Assembly (NCBI RefSeq): GCF_013523055.1 | Contig: NZ_JAAMQM010000004.1 | Span: forward strand, 230,013-294,012 | Reading direction: 5' to 3' | DNA length: 64,000 bases | From: Pseudomonas capeferrum | GTDB taxonomy: Bacteria > Pseudomonadota > Gammaproteobacteria > Pseudomonadales > Pseudomonadaceae | Shown: piece by piece, positions 39,264 to 48,796 of the stretch | Position numbering within the stretch: position 1 is the stretch's first letter | Layout of the letters: the number at the start of each line of letters is the position of its first letter | Notes under the pieces: model-generated | What the model was told of the DNA's origin: nothing | The model's database searches: none | Seen by the model: only the letters and a program-made list of their open reading frames with translations | Made by a program: the position numbers and the translations under genes

Positions 39264-39832
39264 TGTGGGAGCGGGTTTACCCGCGAACACCGGCGAAGCC
39301 GGTGCCATGCACCGCGGTGCCCGTTTCGCGGGTAAACCCGCTCCCACAGTACATGCGCTGCGGTGCCCGTTTCGCGGGTAAACCCGCTCCCACAGTGCAT
39401 GCGGTGCGGTGCCCGTTTCGCGGGTAAACCCGCTTCCACAGTGCATGCGCTGCGGCGCCTGCTTCGCGGGTAAACCCGCTCCCACAGTGCATGCACTGCG
39501 GCGCCTGCTTCGCGGGTAAACCCGCTCCCACAGTGCATGCGCTGCGGCGCCCGTTTCGCGGGTAAACCCGCTCCTACAGTGCATGCGCTGCGGCGCCTGT
39601 TTCGCGGGTAAACCCGCTCCCACAGTGCATGCGCTGCGGTGCCCGTTTCGCGGGTAAACCCGCTTCCACAGTGCATGCGCTGCGGCGCCTGCTTCGCGGG
39701 TAAACCCGCTCCCACAGTACATGCGCTGCGGCGCCTGCTTCGCGGGTAAACCCGCTCCCACAGTGCATGCGCTGCGGCGCCTGTTTCGCGGGTAAACCCG
39801 CTCCCATAGTGCATGCGCTGCGCTTGCGGCTT
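39264..39832. repeat. Tandem REP array, 11 copies with 46-bp period
   Basis: The palindrome GCGGGTAAACCCGC recurs 11 times in the same orientation at an exact 46-base spacing (copies beginning near 39327, 39373, 39419 and so on to 39787). One inverted copy sits at the left edge (39264-39292). Units differ by few substitutions. The array fills the gap 39211-39873 between the FabH-like gene and the porin terminator. Frames across it are not genes: 46 is not a multiple of 3, so they simply cycle through the unit. Confidence 0.93.
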
Positions 39833-39873
39833 TGCTCTCTGCGCGATCCTTACACAAAAGCCGCGCACTAACG

Positions 39874-39912
39874 GAAAAAGCGGGAACCGCCCACTAACTC
39901 GGCGGTTCCCGC
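39874..39912 (-). terminator. Rho-independent terminator of the porin gene
   Basis: On the minus strand AGCGGGAACCGCC and GGCGGTTCCCGCT form a 13-bp stem with a 9-base loop followed by TTTTCC, 24 bases after the porin stop. Confidence 0.88.
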
Positions 39913-39935
39913 TCCTGACACTACGGCATGTCAAC

Positions 39936-41183
39936 TTAGAACTTGGCTTCCAGATCCAACTGGAAAGTATCGACGTCGGTATCGGTGCTCGGCAGGTTGG
40001 AGCTGTCCGACTGTGCCATCAGGTAGGCCGCGCCCACCGAGAAGTTCTTGTCGATTTCGTAACCGACCTTGATCTTGTGACCACGAGCGCCGGTGTAACC
40101 GTTGCCGAAGTCGGAGTCGGTAAAGGCGCCCACCACCGCGTTGCGCTGCACGTCGCGGTAGTTGTAGTCGAGACTGAACGCACCCAGCTTGGTCTTCAGA
40201 CCGGCCAGCCAGGCAGTGTCCTGATCGCTGTCGGTCTCACCGTTGACTACATACTGACCATATGCCGACAGCGGGATAGCCAGGCCAGTCAGGTCGATCT
40301 GACCAAACCCTTCGTACAGCGTGAACTCATTGGTGGTGTTGCCGTTCACCGCAAGCGCGGCGCTGTCCTTGTCGTTGTCGTAGCTGTAGATACTGCCGCC
40401 GAGGGTGACCTTCAGGTTGTCCATGGGGGCGAAGCGCGCGCCCAGCTGGCCGCTGTACAGGCGCAGGTCGTGACGGAACTGCACGCCGTCGCCGTCGACG
40501 TTGTCCTTGAGCACGTAGTAACCGGCGTTGGTGAACAGTTCGGCGCCGCCGAGGTCGGCGGTGTAAGTGGCTGCCAAGCCCTCGGGGTTGATGTCGCTGT
40601 CCCAGATCACATCACCCATGCTCACCCACGGCTGGTTCATCTTGCCGCCGATCAGGTGCAGGTTGGGCAGCGCGGTAGGGTGGTAGTCGATGTAGGCAAG
40701 GTCGAGCCACAGCTGCTTCTTGTCGAAGTAGTTGTCCATGCTCTGGTTGGTGGAGCGGGCGTCGCTGCTGCTGCCAGTGGCCACACGGATGCCGGCGTCG
40801 ACCTGCGGGTTGATCTGGCTGTACATGCCAAAGCGGGCGCGGATGCGCTGACGGTCCTGGTCACCACGGCTGGAGTTCGATTCGTCGGCGTCGACATCTT
40901 CATGACGCAGGCGGATATCGCCCTTGAACTGGGTCTTGGCAGCCCAGGCCAGCTTCTGTTCGAAGGAGCTCAGACGCTCGGACTGGGCCTTCTGGGCAGC
41001 CTGGTCCTGGGTTTCCTTAGCCAGGTCGGCCTGCAGTTCGCTGTATTGCGCCTGGTTGATCGAGCCGTTGGCGCGAAGCATCTCGAGCAGCTTGGCGTCA
41101 ACCGCAGCACTGGCCGGAGCACTCAGAGCCAGCATCATGCCTGTGCAAAGGCTCGCTCCGGTTAGTGTAGAAACAAGACGCAT
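39936..41183 (-). CDS. Putative porin (outer-membrane beta-barrel)
   Basis: A 415-residue outer-membrane protein with a signal peptide (to about residue 27, ASAA). A short coiled coil follows (AKLLEMLRANGSINQAQYSE, periplasmic). Then comes a 16-strand-like barrel ending in Phe (DLEAKF). This matches the pseudomonad putative porin family (Porin_10-like); the solute is unknown. GGGAGAA precedes the ATG. A strong terminator follows, so it is a single-gene unit. Confidence 0.86.
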   Translation of the reverse strand: MRLVSTLTGASLCTGMMLALSAPASAAVDAKLLEMLRANGSINQAQYSELQADLAKETQDQAAQKAQSERLSSFEQKLAWAAKTQFKGDIRLRHEDVDADESNSSRGDQDRQRIRARFGMYSQINPQVDAGIRVATGSSSDARSTNQSMDNYFDKKQLWLDLAYIDYHPTALPNLHLIGGKMNQPWVSMGDVIWDSDINPEGLAATYTADLGGAELFTNAGYYVLKDNVDGDGVQFRHDLRLYSGQLGARFAPMDNLKVTLGGSIYSYDNDKDSAALAVNGNTTNEFTLYEGFGQIDLTGLAIPLSAYGQYVVNGETDSDQDTAWLAGLKTKLGAFSLDYNYRDVQRNAVVGAFTDSDFGNGYTGARGHKIKVGYEIDKNFSVGAAYLMAQSDSSNLPSTDTDVDTFQLDLEAKF

Positions 41184-41418
41184 AAGGTTCTCCCTGTTGG
41201 AAAAATGGGGAGGCTTACGCCCGCCCCCGAGTTGGCAAGTCTTCGGAAGGGCCTGAATAGACAGGTTCTTGGGATCCGGAAAACAGGCGCAAGTATTGCG
41301 GGGGTGGATGACAGAATAATGTCTAATTGGTGGCACTCTTGTTAAGTGGCTCACCTCCGTTTGGGTGTCACGGCAGATTTCTGGGACACTGGCTTCCTCA
41401 TTGCAGCGAGTCGACATC

Positions 41419-42552
41419 GTGACCAGCCTGTATACCCTTGCTCATCTGCGCGACCTGCCAGCTTCCACCTGGGATGCCCTGGTGCCAGCCGGTCAACCCT
41501 TCCTGCGGCATGCATTCCTCGGTGCCATGGAGGACAGCGCCAGTCTTTCGCCAGAGAGTGGCTGGGCCAGCGAACATCTGGTCCTCGAGCGTGACGGGCA
41601 GGTTCGCGCGTTACTCCCGGCCTATCGCAAGTGGCATTCGTTCGGCGAGTACGTGTTCGATCACGGTTGGGCCGATGCCTGCCAGCGGGCCGGGATCGCC
41701 TATTACCCCAAGCTGCTCGGCGCGGTTCCGTTCAGCCCGGTCAGCGGGCCACGCTTGCTCGCCGCCGATCCCGCCGACGGTCTGCTGATGCTGCAGGCGA
41801 TACCTGAATACCTGGCCAAGGCTGGGCTTTCAGGGGCGCACATCAATTTCACCGATCCGGCCCTGGATCGCCAATTGCGCGGCCTGCCTGGCTGGATGGA
41901 GCGTCTGGGCTGCCAGTATCACTGGCATAACCGTGGCTACCGGGATTTTCAGGACTTCCTGGACGCCCTCAGCTCGCGCAAGCGCAAGCAGATGCGCAAG
42001 GAGCGTGAGCAGGTCGCGGGTCAGGGCATGGAGTTTCGCTGGTATCGGGGGGAAGAGCTCAGCGAAGCGCAATGGGACTTCGTCTACGCCTGCTACGCCA
42101 ACACCTACGCGGAACGTGGTCGGCTGCCCTACCTGACCCGCGCATTCTTCAGCCTGCTGGCCGAACGCATGCCGGCATCGATCCGCGTGGTAATGGCCCG
42201 GCAGTCGGGGCGCGAGGTGGCCATGGCCTTCAGCCTGGTCGGCGGTGACAGTCTGTATGGTCGCTATTGGGGGTGTATCGACAGCTTCGATCGCCTGCAT
42301 TTCGAGACCTGCTTCTACCAAGGCATGGACTACGCCATCGCCGAGGGGCTGCGGCGCTTCGATGCGGGTGCCCAAGGTGAGCACAAGCTGATCCGAGGCT
42401 TCGAGCCCGTACTGACGCGCTCTTGGCATTACCTGCGCCATCCCGGATTGAAGCAGGCGGTGGAGGAATTCCTCGAGCACGAGCGCTCGGGCGTGCAGGC
42501 TTATGCGAAAGAAGCGTGGGAGGCACTGCCATACCGCAAGGGCGAGTCCTGA
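41419..42552 (+). CDS. DUF482 / FemAB-like GNAT-fold acyltransferase
   Basis: A 377-residue soluble protein of the COG3146/DUF482 group (peptidoglycan-bridge FemAB-like, GNAT fold). Typical phrases are RKQMRKEREQV, YANTYAERGRLPYLTR and GAQGEHKLIRGFEP. The reaction is unknown. The GTG at 41419 (MTSLYTLAHL) gives the common short N-terminus; a GTG at 41365 is also possible. Convergent with the ABC exporter gene. Confidence 0.78.
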   Translation: MTSLYTLAHLRDLPASTWDALVPAGQPFLRHAFLGAMEDSASLSPESGWASEHLVLERDGQVRALLPAYRKWHSFGEYVFDHGWADACQRAGIAYYPKLLGAVPFSPVSGPRLLAADPADGLLMLQAIPEYLAKAGLSGAHINFTDPALDRQLRGLPGWMERLGCQYHWHNRGYRDFQDFLDALSSRKRKQMRKEREQVAGQGMEFRWYRGEELSEAQWDFVYACYANTYAERGRLPYLTRAFFSLLAERMPASIRVVMARQSGREVAMAFSLVGGDSLYGRYWGCIDSFDRLHFETCFYQGMDYAIAEGLRRFDAGAQGEHKLIRGFEPVLTRSWHYLRHPGLKQAVEEFLEHERSGVQAYAKEAWEALPYRKGES

Positions 42553-42621
42553 GCGGATGAACCCCCGCCACCGCCACGGGGGCGCAGCGGTGCGGGCAAT
42601 GCGTTCGCTCGAGAAGCGTCT

Positions 42622-44454
42622 TCAATCCACCCCGACGAACCCGCCGGTCTGGTGATGCCATAACCGCGCGTACAGCCCTTGCTGGGCCAGAAGTTCGGTA
42701 TGGCTGCCGATTTCGGCCACGCGCCCTTTGTCCAGCACGACCAGGCGATCCATGCGAGCGATGGTGGATAGACGATGGGCGATGGCGATGACGGTCTTGC
42801 CTTGCATCAAGGTTTCCAGGCTTTCCTGGATCGCGGCCTCGACTTCAGAGTCCAGCGCTGACGTGGCTTCGTCCATGATCAGGATCGGCGCGTTCTTCAG
42901 CAGTACCCGGGCGATGGCGATACGTTGGCGTTGCCCGCCGGATAGCTTGACCCCACGCTCGCCGACCTGGGCGTCGAATCCCGTGCGCTCCTGCGCATCG
43001 GAGAGCAGCGGGATGAACTCATCGGCACGCGCGCGGCATACCGCTTCCCAGAGTGCCTCCTCGCTGGCATCAGGTCGCCCGTAAAGCAGATTCTCGCGGA
43101 TGGAACGGTGCAGCAGCGAGGTGTCCTGGGTGATCATGCCGATCTGGGCGCGCAAGCTGGCCTGGCTGACACCGGCGATGTCCTGGCCATCGATGAGGAT
43201 ACGACCCCCTTCCAGGTCATACAGGCGCAGCAGCAGGTTGACCAAGGTCGACTTGCCCGCGCCGGACGGGCCGATCAGGCCGATCTTCTCGCCCGGGCGA
43301 ATATCCAGGTCGAGACAATCGATGATCTTGCGCCCCTTGCCATAGTGAAAGTCGACGTTCTCGAAGCGCACCGCGCCGCGCGAAACCTTGAGCGCCGGCG
43401 CATTGGGCTTGTCGATGACGGTGACGGGCTGGGCGATGGTCTGCAGGCCATCCTGGACCGTGCCGATGTTTTCGAAGATGCCGTTGACCACCCACATGAT
43501 CCAGCCCGACATGTTGACGATACGGATCACCAGGCCGGTGGCCAGGGCGATGGCGCCGACGGTGATCAGCGACTGGCTCCACAGCCACAGGGCAAGGCCC
43601 GTGGTACCGACGATCAACAGGCCGTTGAGGGAGGTGATGACCACGTCCATGCTGGTGATCACCCGGGAAGCCAGCTGCGTCTTTTCAGTCTGCTCGGTGA
43701 TCGCTTCGCGCGCGTACTGCTGCTCGAAATCGGTGTGGGAGAAGAGTTTCAGGGTGGCGATATTGGTATAGCCATCGACGATCCGGCCCATGAGCTTGGA
43801 GCGGGCATCGGACGAGACCACCGAACGCTCCTTGACGCGAGGCACGAAGTAGTAGAGCGAGGCGCTGTAGCAGAAGATCCACACGATCAGCGGCAGCATC
43901 AGGCGCCAGTCGGCCTCGGCGAACAGCACCAGGGCGCTGATGGCATAGACCAGCACATGCCAGAGGGCATCCATGGCCTGTACCAGCGAGTCGCGCAGGG
44001 AGTTGCCGGTCTGCATGATGCGTTGGGCAATGCGCCCGGCAAAGTCGCTCTGGAAGAAGTTCAGGCTCTGCTTGAGCACATGGTTGTGGTTCTGCCAGCG
44101 GATCATGCTGGTCATGCCTGGGCTGATGGCCTGGTGCACCAGCAGGTCGTGCAGGCCGACGAAGATCGGCCGCAACAGCAGGGCAACCCCCGCCATCCAC
44201 GCCAGTTCGCCGCCGTGTTCCCGGAAGAACCGTTCCCCGGAGCTTGCCTGGGCCAGGTCGATGATGCGGCTGAGGTAGCTGAACAGCGCCACCTCGATGA
44301 GTGCGACCACCAGGCCGACCACGAGCAGGGCCACGAAAGTGGGCCAGACCTGACGCAGGTAGTAGAGATAGAACCGCAGGACGTCGTTGGGAGGAGCCTC
44401 GGTGGGCGCCTCGCGGAAGATATCGATCAGTTGCTCGAAACGGCGATACAGCAT
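42622..44454 (-). CDS. ABC exporter, fused permease-ATPase
   Basis: A 610-residue half-transporter: six membrane helices (about 35-330), then the nucleotide-binding domain with Walker A GPSGAGKST, signature LSGGQRQ, Walker B ILIMDEATSALD and H-loop AIAHRLS. It resembles MsbA/multidrug-type homodimeric exporters of the TM287-like group. Substrate unknown. CAGGAGT precedes the ATG. Monocistronic. Confidence 0.88.
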   Translation of the reverse strand: MLYRRFEQLIDIFREAPTEAPPNDVLRFYLYYLRQVWPTFVALLVVGLVVALIEVALFSYLSRIIDLAQASSGERFFREHGGELAWMAGVALLLRPIFVGLHDLLVHQAISPGMTSMIRWQNHNHVLKQSLNFFQSDFAGRIAQRIMQTGNSLRDSLVQAMDALWHVLVYAISALVLFAEADWRLMLPLIVWIFCYSASLYYFVPRVKERSVVSSDARSKLMGRIVDGYTNIATLKLFSHTDFEQQYAREAITEQTEKTQLASRVITSMDVVITSLNGLLIVGTTGLALWLWSQSLITVGAIALATGLVIRIVNMSGWIMWVVNGIFENIGTVQDGLQTIAQPVTVIDKPNAPALKVSRGAVRFENVDFHYGKGRKIIDCLDLDIRPGEKIGLIGPSGAGKSTLVNLLLRLYDLEGGRILIDGQDIAGVSQASLRAQIGMITQDTSLLHRSIRENLLYGRPDASEEALWEAVCRARADEFIPLLSDAQERTGFDAQVGERGVKLSGGQRQRIAIARVLLKNAPILIMDEATSALDSEVEAAIQESLETLMQGKTVIAIAHRLSTIARMDRLVVLDKGRVAEIGSHTELLAQQGLYARLWHHQTGGFVGVD

Positions 44455-44516
44455 GAGAATCGGGACTCCTGTTCAGCTCGACTGAAAGTCGGGTCACGTC
44501 CTTGTGAGGCCCTCAT

Positions 44517-45074
44517 TCAGTCGATGCGCTTGGCAGACTTGATGTAGACCGGATCGGCCGGTACATCGCGCATGCCTTTCTTGATCGTGGTCGGCGAATT
44601 GACGATCTGGTCCACTACTTCCATACCCTTGGTCACCTTGCCGAAGACGGCGTAGCCGGCGTCGCGGCCCGGGTCGAGGAAGGCGTTGTCGGACACGTTG
44701 ATGAAGAATTGGCTGGTAGCGGAGTTGGGGTTGGACGTGCGAGCCATGGACAGCGTGCCGCGGGTGTTGCGCAAGCCATTGCTGGCCTCGTTGCGAATCG
44801 GATCGCGAGTGTCCTTTTGCACCATCTGGTCGGTGAAGCCGCCCCCCTGGACCATGAAACCGGGAATGACGCGGTGGAAGACGGTGTTGTTGTAGAAGCC
44901 ACTGTCCACGTATTCGAGGAAGTTCTTCGTGCTGACCGGCGCCTTTTCCGCGTTCAGCTCGATTTCCACGTCGCCGAAGCTGGTGGTCATCAGAACGTGC
45001 GGCATTTTGTCGGACGCCATCACGTGGGTTGCGAAAGCGAGCGAGCAGGCGGTGAGCAGGAGTTTTTTCAGCAT
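44517..45074 (-). CDS. ppiA: Periplasmic peptidyl-prolyl cis-trans isomerase A (cyclophilin)
   Basis: A 185-residue cyclophilin with a signal peptide (cleaved after about AFATHVMA). Catalytic phrases are [24 protein letters not shown] and [15 protein letters not shown]. It speeds proline isomerisation of secreted proteins. Its start overlaps the stop of the alpha/beta hydrolase gene by 7 bases, so the two are cotranscribed. Confidence 0.93.
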   Translation of the reverse strand: MLKKLLLTACSLAFATHVMASDKMPHVLMTTSFGDVEIELNAEKAPVSTKNFLEYVDSGFYNNTVFHRVIPGFMVQGGGFTDQMVQKDTRDPIRNEASNGLRNTRGTLSMARTSNPNSATSQFFINVSDNAFLDPGRDAGYAVFGKVTKGMEVVDQIVNSPTTIKKGMRDVPADPVYIKSAKRID

Positions 45075-45880
45075 GGGCTCAATGATCCTTGAGAGGGGGA
45101 TGCAGCTGCCAGGAAATGCAGCAGTGTCTGGTTGAAGACCTCGGGTTGGTCAAGCGGCGTAGCGTGCCGGGAATCTTCGATGATCGCCAGTCGTGCCTGA
45201 GGCATCAGGGCGACATAGCGCTCCTTGAGTTGTATCGGGGTGTAATCCTGGTCGGCGCTGATCACCAACGTGGGACAGTTGATCCGGGCAATGCGTTCCG
45301 CCACGCCCCAATCGACGATCGCATCGAAACTCTTGAGATAGGCGTGTTTGTCGTTGCGCGCCCAGCGCTGGGCCATCTTCACGCGCAGCTGCGCTTGCTC
45401 GGGCTTGGGAAACAGGCGCTCGGCCAGCGCCTTGCCGACGGTCTCGACGCTCAGGACCCTGGCCAGCGACCAACGCTTGGCCCACCAGATCCAGTCTTCG
45501 CGGGTGCGCCGCTTGACCTCGGGGGCGCTGTTGACGATACACAGGCTGCGTAGCCAGCCAGGGTGGTCCACGGCGAACTGGAAGCCAACCATCCCTCCCA
45601 TGGAGAGACCTGTCAGGTGTACCGGTCCGGTCTCGAGATGTTCGAGCAAGGCCAGCAGGTCTTCGCTGAACGTGGCGATACTGTAGCCGTCACGCGGTTT
45701 GTCGGAACGCCCATGACCGCGGATATCCAGGAGGATGACGCGGTAGTGACGACTGAGCACCGGGACCTGCAGCTCCCAATCCTGGCTGCTGGAACCGAGA
45801 CCGTGCAGCAATACCAGAGGGTCGCCCTGGCCGTATTGCCGATAATGCAGCGAGCATCCGTCATGATTGAAGTAGGCCAT
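45068..45880 (-). CDS. Alpha/beta hydrolase
   Basis: A 270-residue alpha/beta hydrolase with HG motif LLHGLGSS, nucleophile elbow GLSMGGMVG, acid in ISADQDYT and histidine in [11 protein letters not shown]. It resembles 3-oxoadipate enol-lactonase/BioH-type esterases, but there is no catabolic context, so the substrate is open. The ATG at 45880 removes an unsupported 52-residue extension. It starts 13 bases after the LysR stop. Confidence 0.86.
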   Translation of the reverse strand: MAYFNHDGCSLHYRQYGQGDPLVLLHGLGSSSQDWELQVPVLSRHYRVILLDIRGHGRSDKPRDGYSIATFSEDLLALLEHLETGPVHLTGLSMGGMVGFQFAVDHPGWLRSLCIVNSAPEVKRRTREDWIWWAKRWSLARVLSVETVGKALAERLFPKPEQAQLRVKMAQRWARNDKHAYLKSFDAIVDWGVAERIARINCPTLVISADQDYTPIQLKERYVALMPQARLAIIEDSRHATPLDQPEVFNQTLLHFLAAASPSQGSLSPC

Positions 45881-45893
45881 GGGCGCGGTCCTG

Positions 45894-46817
45894 TCAGGCT
45901 TGGGCGGGAGCTGCGAAAGGTACGTCCAGTGGCGCGGTATCAAAATTGCGCAGCAGGTCGATGAGAATCTGCGTGGCCGGACCCAGGGTCTTTTCCTTGC
46001 TGGAGTAAAGGTAGAACACCGAGTGCCGGCTGCCACCCTGATCCATCGGCAAAGGCTTCAGCAGGCCATTGTTCAGCTCGCGCTCGATCAGGTGGCGGGG
46101 CAGCCAGGCAAACCCCAGGCCGCTGCCGACGAAAGTAGCAGCAGTGGCCAGACTGCCGACCGTCCAGCGCTGTTCGGCGCCCAGCCAGCCGACGTCGCGG
46201 GGCTGGGCACGCCCGGAATCACGGATCACCATCTGCAAGTGGTTTTCCAGGTCCTGGAAGTTCAGCTCCCGACCCAGACGATGCAGGTTGTGCTCAGGAT
46301 GCGCGACGGCGACGAATTCCACGCTGCTCAGCTCGTTGCCCAGGTAGCCCGGAATGCTGACGGCGCTGATGGCCAGGTCGGCAATACCTTCATGCAGGAC
46401 CTCTTCCACACCTGACAGTACCTCCTCGCGCAGGCGCACCCGACAGCCGCGACTCTGCGGCATGAAGGCACTGAGGGCACGCACCAGGCGCGCGCTAGGA
46501 TAGGCGGCGTCCACGACCAGGCGGACTTCGGCTTCCCAACCCTGTTCCATGTGATGGGCGAGGTCTTCGAGCTGGCTGGCCTGCTTGACCAACTGGCGCG
46601 AGCGCCGCAGCAAAACGCTGCCGGCTTCGGTGAGCACTGCCTTGCGTCCATCGATGCGCAGCAGCGGTACGCCCAGTTGATCCTGCATCCGCGCCACGGT
46701 GTAGCTCACCGACGACTGGGAACGGTGCAAGGCTTCGGCGGCTTGGGCGAAGCCCCCATGATCGACCACGGCCTGCAGGGTTCGCCACTGATCCAGGGTC
46801 ACGCGCGGCGCTTTCAT
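45894..46817 (-). CDS. LysR family transcriptional regulator
   Basis: A 307-residue LTTR with helix-turn-helix in FAQAAEALHRSQSSVSYTVAR and a substrate-binding domain. It heads a likely operon with the alpha/beta hydrolase and ppiA (13-base gap, then overlap). It lies divergent from a small exported protein 48 bases away. Targets unknown. The ATG at 46817 follows AGGAGC. Confidence 0.88.
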   Translation of the reverse strand: MKAPRVTLDQWRTLQAVVDHGGFAQAAEALHRSQSSVSYTVARMQDQLGVPLLRIDGRKAVLTEAGSVLLRRSRQLVKQASQLEDLAHHMEQGWEAEVRLVVDAAYPSARLVRALSAFMPQSRGCRVRLREEVLSGVEEVLHEGIADLAISAVSIPGYLGNELSSVEFVAVAHPEHNLHRLGRELNFQDLENHLQMVIRDSGRAQPRDVGWLGAEQRWTVGSLATAATFVGSGLGFAWLPRHLIERELNNGLLKPLPMDQGGSRHSVFYLYSSKEKTLGPATQILIDLLRNFDTAPLDVPFAAPAQA

Positions 46818-46865
46818 CTTTGGCTCCTGTTGTCCTAAGCTGCGCTCTTTCAAGGAGAGCGCCCT

Positions 46866-47180
46866 ATGAAGAAATACTGTGCGGTATTGCTGATGTGCCT
46901 TCCTCTCGGCGCCGTGGCGTATCCCATCGACGTGGAAAAGGAGGTCGAAGGGGTCAAGCTCGACTACGACACCTATGACACTCACTACGACATGGGCTCG
47001 ATCACTCTGAACAACTACGGCGAGGTACCCGCCTCGTGCAAGGTGACTTTCCGCAACGGCCCCGAGGCTCCGCGGGTCAGAAGAGTGCAGGTACCTGCCG
47101 GCAAGCACGTGGACGTGACCGCGAAATTCAATCGGCAGATCATCAAGCTGCGTATCGGCCTGAGCTGCAAGCCCGGATAG
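46866..47180 (+). CDS. Small exported protein, unknown function
   Basis: A 104-residue protein with a signal peptide (MKKYCAVLLMCLPLGAVA) and an 86-residue mature domain with a beta-rich pattern (YDMGSITLNNYGEVPASCKV). It has two Cys that could form a disulfide. Pseudomonad relatives sometimes carry a 3-phosphoglycerate kinase label, which the sequence does not support. AAGGAGA precedes the ATG. Confidence 0.75.
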   Translation: MKKYCAVLLMCLPLGAVAYPIDVEKEVEGVKLDYDTYDTHYDMGSITLNNYGEVPASCKVTFRNGPEAPRVRRVQVPAGKHVDVTAKFNRQIIKLRIGLSCKPG

Positions 47181-47199
47181 AACCGATTAATCGATAAGA

Positions 47200-47228
47200 T
47201 TGACCCAGTTTCTACGCTATTTTATCGA
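47200..47228 (+). promoter_or_regulatory. Candidate promoter of the azoreductase gene
   Basis: TTGACC (47200-47205) and TATCGA (47223-47228) are 17 bases apart. Each hexamer sits in one of two near-direct repeats, ATCGATAAGATTGACC (47190-47205) and ATCGATAGGTCAACC (47224-47238). A regulator binding the repeats would overlap the promoter. Confidence 0.45.
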
Positions 47229-47290
47229 TAGGTCAACCATTACTATCACCTCCATCGAATCGCACCCCCTTTGAGCCGATGGAGGCCTCC

Positions 47291-47890
47291 ATGTCCCGTG
47301 TATTGATCATCGAAAGCAGCGCTCGTCAGCAAGACTCCGTGTCTCGTCAGTTGACCCAGGCCTTCATCTCGCAATGGAAGGCCACGCACCCGGCAGACGA
47401 GATCAACGTACGCGACGTGGCCGCCAATCCGCTGCCACACCTGGACAGCATCCTGATCGGTGGTTGGATGAAGACCGAGGATCAGCGTAGCAGCGACGAG
47501 CGGGACGCCCTGGCGCGATCCGATGCGCTGACCGACGAGCTGCTGGCCGCCGATGTGCTGGTAATGGCCGCGCCCATGTACAACTTCACTATTCCCAGCA
47601 CCCTGAAGGCCTGGCTCGATCATGTACTGCGCGCCGGCATCACCTTCAAGTACACCCCGACAGGGCCACAAGGCCTGCTGACGGGCAAGCGCGCCATCGT
47701 CCTCACTGCTCGCGGCGGTATCCACATGGGCGCTGTCACCGATCATCAGGAACCCTACCTGCGCCAGGTCATGGCGTTCATCGGCATCCATGACGTGACC
47801 TTCATCCACGCCGAAGGCCTGAACATGAGCGGCGACTTCCACGAGCAAGGCCTCAACCAGGCCAAGGCCCAGCTCGCCGCGGTGGCCTGA
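47291..47890 (+). CDS. azoR: FMN-dependent NADH-azoreductase
   Basis: A 199-residue flavodoxin-fold quinone/azo reductase of the AzoR family. FMN phosphate contact is in SSARQQDSVSR, the isoalloxazine loop in MAAPMYNFTIPSTLKAWLDH, and the second loop in TARGGIHMG. It reduces quinones and azo dyes by two electrons with NADH. GGAGG lies 5 bases before the ATG. Confidence 0.92.
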   Translation: MSRVLIIESSARQQDSVSRQLTQAFISQWKATHPADEINVRDVAANPLPHLDSILIGGWMKTEDQRSSDERDALARSDALTDELLAADVLVMAAPMYNFTIPSTLKAWLDHVLRAGITFKYTPTGPQGLLTGKRAIVLTARGGIHMGAVTDHQEPYLRQVMAFIGIHDVTFIHAEGLNMSGDFHEQGLNQAKAQLAAVA

Positions 47891-48043
47891 GCCGCAATGA
47901 ATACCCGACCCTGACACCTTCTCCTTGGGTGTGCCACCGGCCGAAGCCTTGCGCTCGGCCTAATGGCAGTCAGTTAAGGAAAATGTGCGATTTTTGGATG
48001 CTGAAGCTTATCCGTCAGCTCACGGACTTTCGGTGAGGCTGAT

Positions 48044-48590
48044 GGCCTCGTCGCGGGGCAAGCCCGCTCGCCACCGGGTCTTTGCTGCGGCAAATGACGG
48101 TGGTGAGTAGGCTTGTCACATGTCTTTTGCTGCGGCATATGACGGTGGTGAGTAGGCTTGTCAGCATGTCTTTTGCTGCGGCATATGACGGTGGTGAGTA
48201 GGTTTGTCACTATGTCTTTGCTGCGGCATATGACGGTGGTGAGTAGGCTTGCCACCATGTCTTTGCTGCGGCATATGACGGTGGTGAGTAGGCTTGTCAC
48301 CCATGTCTTTGCTGCGGCATATGGCGGTGGTGAGTAGGCTTGTCACCCATGTCTTTGCTGCGGCATATGACGGTGTTGAGTAGGCTTGTCACCATGTCTT
48401 TGCTGCGGCATATGACGGTAGTGAGTAGGCTTGTCACCCATGTCTTTGCTGCGGCATATGACGGTGTTGAGTAGGCTTGCCACCATGTCTTTGCTGCGGC
48501 ATATGACGGTGGTGAGTAGGCTTGTCACCATGTCTTTGCTGCGACACGTACCAGTGGTGAGCGGGCTTGCCCCGCGACGAGGCCATCAGC
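48044..48590. repeat. Tandem 45-46-bp repeat array bounded by inverted REPs
   Basis: The segment TTGCTGCGGCATATGACGG recurs ten times with 44-46 base spacing (from 48083 to 48491), with a diverged eleventh at 48536. Each unit carries the small inverted repeat GGTGA...TCACC. The array is bounded by two full REPs in opposite orientation (48046-48077 and 48554-48585, core GGGGCAAGCCCGCTCGCC and its reverse). It fills most of the gap 47891-48796; small frames through it repeat the same peptide and are not genes. Confidence 0.9.
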
Positions 48591-48796
48591 CTCACAGAAA
48601 ATCTCGAAAGCCGAAAGACCAGCTTCAGCACTTGAAAGTCGAATGTTCCCAACCGACAGGCATATGCGCTCGGCCGGTTTTTTTCATGCTCTCTTCGCGT
48701 GCTGTCGCCATCGCATATCGCATGCCTGCCTTCGCAACGGTTGCCCACGAACGGGCCAGCCGCTAAGGTCGCCGCCTTGATTCTCGAGAGGCAACC

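Noticed and set aside
39264..39832. Possible CRISPR array
   Set aside because: All bases of the 46-bp period are conserved, leaving no variable spacers, and no cas genes are present. The same holds for 48.08-48.55 kb.
39228..39857. A 209-codon minus-strand frame with a regular peptide repeat
   Set aside because: It is the 46-bp REP array read in cycling frames; equal frames exist in other phases and there is no ribosome site.
47974..48531. Small minus-strand frames repeating HHRHMPQQ
   Set aside because: They only translate the 45-46-bp repeat array.
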